Source: Ascaris suum (lineage: Eukaryota; Nematoda; Chromadorea; Rhabditida; Ascarididae). Taken from it: a stretch of 64,000 nucleotides of DNA. The notes under the pieces are model-generated. The model was not told the origin of the DNA and ran no database searches. It worked only from the letters and a program-made list of their open reading frames with translations. Numbering within the stretch: position 1 is the first letter of the stretch; every line of letters starts with the position of its first letter. Shown one piece after another: positions 59,401 through 64,000 of this stretch. The DNA lies in NCBI GenBank assembly GCA_013433145.1, contig CM024187.1:10863326-10927325 (forward strand). The letters run 5' to 3'. Position numbers and translations under genes: made by a program.

Positions 59401-61134
59401 TAAGGCCAAATTCCGTCATTAGTCTCACAGCACAAATTCATTCGCAAACTTTTATGCTTGAGATAGCAAATACAGCACTAAACAATAACAGTGAAGTTCG
59501 ATAAACCGTCTCGTTATTTGCTCATAAGCATTTAGAGATAATTGTTAGGAAATTTGGTTTTTCACAGCTGCTATAAACTTATTCCTTTTCATCACGTGAA
59601 TTAAGCCGAAGATTTGTTGCTTTGCTATTAAGTCGCTACAATCGTTTAGAACAAAAAATACCGTTTTGAGCTGATTTTTCCAAAACTATCCGCATAAAAT
59701 TCCAGTATTGCTGTCCTCTGATCGCTATCATAAAACTTTTTTCAAAACGTTTCTCTTTCTTAAGAAGAAACAAAGCTTTCATTCTGATCTTCCCTTGAGC
59801 ATAGTATTACCACTATCAATCAAAAATAAAGCTGCCAGGAATGACTACTGTTCAAACAAAAACTGAGAAAAAAAAGAACCTGATGCGTAAGCGATCATAG
59901 ACTTCCTAATAAATACCAGCATCATTTGTGACCACTTTCGTACCCAACAAAACACAGAGTGAGATTCAACCAGCGCATCACTCATTTGTTTTAGTGCATC
60001 CTGGTGGTACTTCCTCAAATGAAGAGTACACTCAGTGGATAACGAGGACAGAGCTTAAATAAAAAATTTAAAGACGTGAAAAATGAAGTAGCTGCACCTA
60101 ATATAACTATGGACACTTCACATGTGCAGATGTGGCGGTTTATTAACGGCTTATATTGACAGCCGGTATCAAAAATCGTCAGATACGTTGTTGATGATTT
60201 TTATTGGGATCCCTGCTTTTAACAATGTTCAGCAATAAAATAACTCGATGAGGCCAGTGAACATGGTGACTTCACAGATTCAGGGCCCTTCACTTACTTC
60301 AACTGTATAAGTGCAACCAGTTTAAAAGATGTGTAAAAGACGGGAAAGGAATCTCTGTAAATAAACAGAGATTTTGATCGCGAATCAAGGCGACAAGTAT
60401 CAAGAATTGGTCATTTTACAAAGCGCTTACGTATTAGTCATCGGCAATTCTTGAAAACAGACACTGAGGACATCAGCTCTGTCGGCCGGATGTCCTTCAG
60501 ATAGAAGACGACACACACGTGTGAGATTACTTTGAGACTGAAAGCACTGATATTCATACGATTAGAAGCACATCCGCTTTAATTATTGCAAGAAACACGC
60601 ATAATTTCACTTATTCAATACGAAATCATCCTTCTGATATTGTAATACCTGCCTTCAAAAACATCAGACGGACCCATGCTCTCTAAATCGTTACTTTCTA
60701 CGAATATTTTTTCTTGCAAAAAAGGATTATGGAACTATGAATAATCCTAACATACACAGAAGTTTACTCCAACTTCTTTAGGGAGCTTATTTTCTAATGT
60801 ATAAGTACTGAACACTCAGACGCACCTACACGTTTACTGTCACTTCAGATATTATAAGCATACCAGAAAGAACTCCAAAAAGGACGAAAAGTGAAAGATA
60901 GGTAGAGTGGAAATGAAAGACATGAGCGTCCTCAAGCCAAAGTGAACACCACTGAGGTCTAAAACAGCGCGCAGCTATTGCTGCTTCCTTTCAACCATAA
61001 AAGCGATGTTATAATGTACCTTTGAATCGACATTCCAAGTGAGACATAAAATCTCGATAGTTCCACTCGGAACGAGATTTTTGAGTTGATTAACTGGTGG
61101 AATAGTCACTCCCCCGGGTCCGACAACGAGAGCG
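53495..61134 (-). CDS. Inositol polyphosphate 5-phosphatase (IPPc domain)
   Basis: Removes the 5-phosphate of phosphoinositides or inositol phosphates. Minus-strand exons, all phases agree: 61020-61134, 60431-60537, 59880-60013, 59242-59364, 57917-58032, 57352-57502, 54744-54850, 53495-53632 (TAG). Motifs in order: LCLTWNVDSK; FQELP (catalytic Glu); KGAIAVYF then CHLSHG; RVNDY; FWFGDLNFR (catalytic Asp/Asn); FDEAHISFPPTHKF; RIPSYTDRVL; CSDHKPVYAVF (catalytic Asp-His). The domain is complete, about 310 residues, and the protein ends 8 residues after it, so there is no C-terminal SKICH or RhoGAP part. Deviations: Thr instead of the usual Asn before CHL, and Tyr where Trp is usual in RIPSW. An exon at 61909-61973 and those at 62741-63426 may supply the N-terminus. 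Very likely enzymatically active. Confidence 0.92.
54851..57351. other. 2.5-kb intron of the 5-phosphatase
   Basis: No exon is needed here, since the flanking exons join in phase. On the minus strand near 55110-55160 a CTGAGGATGCATCATATCGAAACGTC-like stretch recalls non-LTR retrotransposon ends. Short coding-like frames (55617-55957, 56168-56407, minus) look like chance. Confidence 0.55.
58446..58742 (+). CDS. Possible nested antisense gene or exon
   Basis: Inside the 5-phosphatase intron 58033-59241, on the opposite strand, an ATG frame of 98 codons is hydrophilic and coding-like (KGDEGKMFLKRCEKSRKR; TLSMTLSKEITEARSSTPV). It contains a consensus donor after 17 codons (AACGAA|GTAAGT, exon end 58496) and another near its end (CACGG|GTAAGA). 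Either a nested first exon starts here or the frame is fortuitous. No domain recognised. Confidence 0.33.
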   Translation: MREETMHCKIWAMLGNEVSNKGDEGKMFLKRCEKSRKRNIIKEARRTCVIAFKSIDGPTLSMTLSKEITEARSSTPVGTSFEIRRILCIWKAARVRFA

Positions 61135-62740
61135 CTTAAAAAGAATTGACAGTTGTTTTTGACTACTGCAAATGTGTTAGAAACGCTAAACAAACAGGCA
61201 ACCATTGCGATTTGAGGGTACAATTTGAATTATGCCTCACATCTTCATCTATAGATGCAGCACGGCAATTGACTACATTCTTGAACATTAAAGGTTTTAT
61301 CTCTTCCTCACTTCTACTCATTACCTCAGGCAGTGAGCGAGTTACAGGTAACTTAGTGTCACAAATAAAAAATACTCCACAGAAGGAGCTAAAGTCGGTC
61401 AGTAGGAGCTATTGAATAGTAACTTAATAATCTGTTACTTCCGACTGCTAATATTCCAGGAAACAGCCAACCCGGCGAATGTGACTCATAATCTCACAGT
61501 GTTGTGAATCACTGAACAATATTCTCTACGTTCAGCTTTGCAAATATTCTCTGCATTTTACGCGACACTGTTTTAAAACGCACCAACGATGATAAGTTAC
61601 GCTCCCTCGAGTAGAAAAATGACAAACGATTGGTTAGTGCAAATGTTAATTAAAAGTGACCAGCTGTCTTAATCGCTTAGAATTTCCAGTTACGTCACAA
61701 TTCTCGTATGCAGGGGAAAGCCTCAGCTCAGAAACCACTTAAAAACACAACCGACAGTGCGCATAATGTACTGTTTAGCTGAGCGCTCATGCAGATCAGT
61801 GGACAGAACATCCGATTACGGCACACAGCACTGCTCATTTCAATTTATCTCAGATCCCTTATTTCGTGACGCATTACGGTATCTGGAAACGCCTTACAGG
61901 TAACTAACTTCCATTTGATAAACTCTGAGGTCTTCTGAATGACTCCAGAAAGGAATGTTTTGTTCGAAAAACACTGAGGAAAAAGGAAAATTTTAGACGA
62001 AGCAAAACAAATCGGAAATTTTTTTAACTCAGTGAAAATCACTCAAACACGTGAAAGTTTCGAACGACTTCTCAAAGTAGACGTTTGCAAGAGTCAGCCG
62101 CAGTTCTGTGGACCATCGCAACTGCACAATCCCAGAAGGGAAGCGTGGGCAGGTTTTCAAAAAAGTCATATATGAAAAAGCTGTTGAAGCGAAATAAACA
62201 TAGAATCGCCATCTTGGCTGTAAGGGGATCAGCAAATTGCTAGTCAATTGCCTTCGTGCAAAACGTGGAAATATCTTTAGGGATTTCTCTGCCATGCACG
62301 AAGCAAACTCTTTATAAATGTCTTTAGGCAGAAGGTGTTCGTACAGAGGTGAGCGCAGGTGCTATAGCGTTCGAGGAGTTGTATCGGCTTCGTCGCAACT
62401 GGTTCCGAGTGAGGTTTTGCGCAGTAGACTTCGAACAGTTGCAGTTCACTGGTGTCAAGTAACTGCGGGCATGGTGCGATCTTTGTGAAGGATGAATTGT
62501 TTGATGGTATCCTTTCCTGTCAAAGGTGTTTCGGAGGGGGTCTCCTGCTCGAACACACTGTTGTTTTCTATTGGTTTAGCGTTTTTGTTGAGATGTAATA
62601 AAACCTAAATCATTTTCTCGGTGTCGGCTCGCGCAGTTTCTTGTCGAGTTTCAGGAGGAAGCAAAGGCAGGATTTTCAGTGAAGAAAGGATGTGTATGAT
62701 TTGTGGAGGATTGAAGTTATAAATAAGGGTACGATGGTAC
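61135..62740. other. Probable intron region with optional exons
   Basis: A minus-strand exon 61909-61973 (after CTTTTTCCTCAG; donor AA|GTTAGT) is open in all three frames and would join exon 61020-61134 in phase. A frame at 62029-62295 contains a good acceptor (GATCCCCTTACAG) with two coding-like frames after it. Neither is secure. Confidence 0.35.
62684..62727. repeat. Duplicated intronic segment, copy 1
   Basis: About 42 bp (AAAGGATGTGTATGATTTGT..., ending ATAAATAA) recur at 63181-63224 with three differences. Both copies lie between candidate exons, not in them. Confidence 0.9.
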
Positions 62741-63426
62741 AGACCTCTTATTCTTTGCACAATACGTGGCTTGAGTGAGTTCAAATAGCACTTGAAAATC
62801 AGAAAAAAGGTGCACTCCTGTGAAGAACTCAACCGCTAGGAAAAGTTTATTTGCTTAATCCACTTTACGATACAGGTGAGGAATTTCTAGCTTTCCTCTT
62901 CACGACTGCTAAGAGGAATGGCAAGAACTCTTATTTCCAATCCCCATGCTAACTCAGCCGCTTTGCTTGCTGCTCGGACGAAGACAATTTCAGATCCAGA
63001 AGTGATGCTTGAAGTTACTTCCGAAGTATCAAAACTTTTCTATAGTATTTTGTCCGTGCTGGAACTTAAAATGCCATTTGAAATCTTTAGCGATGAAAAA
63101 TTGCCTTGAAAATTAAGACAGAAAAGTGGTCCATGCACATCCTGGCCATTAATCGGTTTCCGCAAAAACTGTCGAAGCATCGCGAAAGGATGTATATGAT
63201 TTGTGGAGGATTGAATTTATAAATAACTGATGGGTTCCTTCTTTAATGGGCGAAATTCTTGGCAGAATAGCAAAGTAAGTTGAAATCGTTGAAATACCGC
63301 ACCCGTTAACCTGCATACTAGCAGCGTCATATGTGTATGACCCGTTAGTGAGCGCATCCTCTTCCAAAGCGATTTCATCCTGTCTCGAATCGCTGTCCGT
63401 ATCACTTTCTTCGCTTTTGCTCGATT
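62741..63426 (-). CDS. Three phase-matched exons, acidic N-terminal region
   Basis: Exon 63311-63426 follows AGAAGAGTTTTCAG and is Ser/Glu/Asp-rich (SKSEESDTDSDSRQDEIAL), ending CAG|GTTAAC. Exon 62904-63039 follows ATACTATAG in phase 0 (GSEIVFVRAASKAAELAWGL) and ends C|GTGAAG. Exon 62741-62817 follows GTTCTTCACAG in the matching phase (VHLFSDFQVLFELTQATYC) and ends at a weak donor. They lie just upstream of, and on the same strand as, the 5-phosphatase exons and are best explained as its N-terminal part, though a separate gene is possible. No domain recognised. Confidence 0.52.
63181..63224. repeat. Duplicated intronic segment, copy 2
   Basis: Second copy of the segment at 62684-62727, in the intron between exons 63311-63426 and 62904-63039. 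Confidence 0.9.
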
Positions 63427-63735
63427 CTGAAAACTCTTCTCAATAAGTTCAACAAGTTTTCTCGAATATCTCTAGCAACAAATATTGGATTATCTTGTGC
63501 GTATATACTTCTTAACGAATCTTTCAGCACTATACGCAATAACCTCTAACTTGGACCTTAAATGTCATAGGCAAAGTACAGTGAACTTCCACCGAATTTG
63601 TTGTGCATGCCCTTCTTTCTTCGATCGGATTTTTCGATCAAACAACTGTTGCTGCCCTAGCATTAAAATATCATAGACCTTCATCAGCTAAATCTCACTC
63701 AGAAACAGTGTTCCTCCTGCGCATTGACAGTAGCC

Positions 63736-63897
63736 ATGAGCGTCACTCGAATACCTCTAAAATTTTTGGTTCAAGAAATGATCAATACTGCTGAGGCAGT
63801 CGAGGACGTAAAGAACAAGTCGGCTTTCCTTTATTCGGTGGCTCGATTGAAGTTACGGGTCCCATGGTTCAACATACCGGATGGAAACCCTTTGAAG
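63736..63897 (+). CDS. First exon of a divergent gene (54 aa)
   Basis: A leader-type acceptor (TCCTGCGCATTGACAG) ends five bases before ATG 63736-63738. The frame (FLVQEMINTAEAVEDVKNK; VARLKLRVPWFNIPDGNP) is coding-like and ends AAG|GTGCGT in phase 0 at 63897. The gene continues beyond the window. It is transcribed away from the minus-strand exons at 63426, leaving about 300 bp for both promoters. Family unknown. An overlapping plus frame from 63603 is an alternative upstream exon. Confidence 0.52.
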
Positions 63898-64000
63898 GTG
63901 CGTTAAGTGCATGAGACGTATTCTGAGTATATAGAAGAAGAGAAAAATGAAGCTGCCCTCTGAGGCTCACCTTGTTCTGCACTCGTTCTCGTTTTATCAT

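Overview
This window looks like nuclear DNA of a nematode, most likely a strongylid/hookworm-type worm. That is an inference. It rests on AT-rich intergenic DNA, many small exons, 3' splice sites of the TTTTCAG type, donors of the GTAAGT/GTATGT/GTGAGT type, spliced-leader-like AG sites a few bases before ATG codons, frequent AATAAA just after stop codons, and long (TA)n arrays. Nothing bacterial is present: no operons with ribosome-binding sites, no rRNA, no CRISPR. Almost no reading frame is long enough to be a gene alone, so most calls come from joining short frames at splice signals whose phases agree.

Two genes are secure. (1) Minus strand, 53495-61134: a complete inositol-polyphosphate 5-phosphatase (IPPc) domain in eight exons with consistent phases and every hallmark motif from TWNV to SDHKPVY. 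Exons at 62741-63426 may be its N-terminal part. (2) Minus strand, 23160-30200: an ankyrin-repeat protein in eight phase-consistent exons, with a cysteine-rich insert inside the repeat domain. One of its introns carries a 655-bp near-perfect palindrome. A third minus-strand multi-exon gene (15817-18139) is phase-consistent over at least five exons but has no recognised family.

Layout. 0-6 kb: scattered exons, best is a two-exon C-terminus at 2500-3201. 7-8.3 kb: a CA-rich low-complexity tract and a solo LTR sitting inside a coding-like frame. 9.4-14.2 kb: small two-exon candidates. 15.8-18.5 kb: the unknown multi-exon gene. 19-21.2 kb: isolated terminal exons. 22.9-30.2 kb: ankyrin gene. 31.8-33.3 kb: plus-strand exons ending in a membrane segment. 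33.7-41 kb: small candidate genes, some with leader-like acceptors and poly(A) signals. 41-45.3 kb: repeats and the first exons of a minus-strand gene. 46.4-50.8 kb: small candidates and membrane-protein-like frames. 51.2-53.3 kb: (TA)n, a G16 tract and minus-strand exons. 53.5-63.4 kb: the 5-phosphatase. 63.7-63.9 kb: the first exon of a divergent plus-strand gene running out of the window.

The genes do not form an obvious pathway. Calls with confidence below about 0.5 are coding-like frames with plausible splice signals. In AT-rich DNA some of these will be chance, and transcript evidence would settle them.
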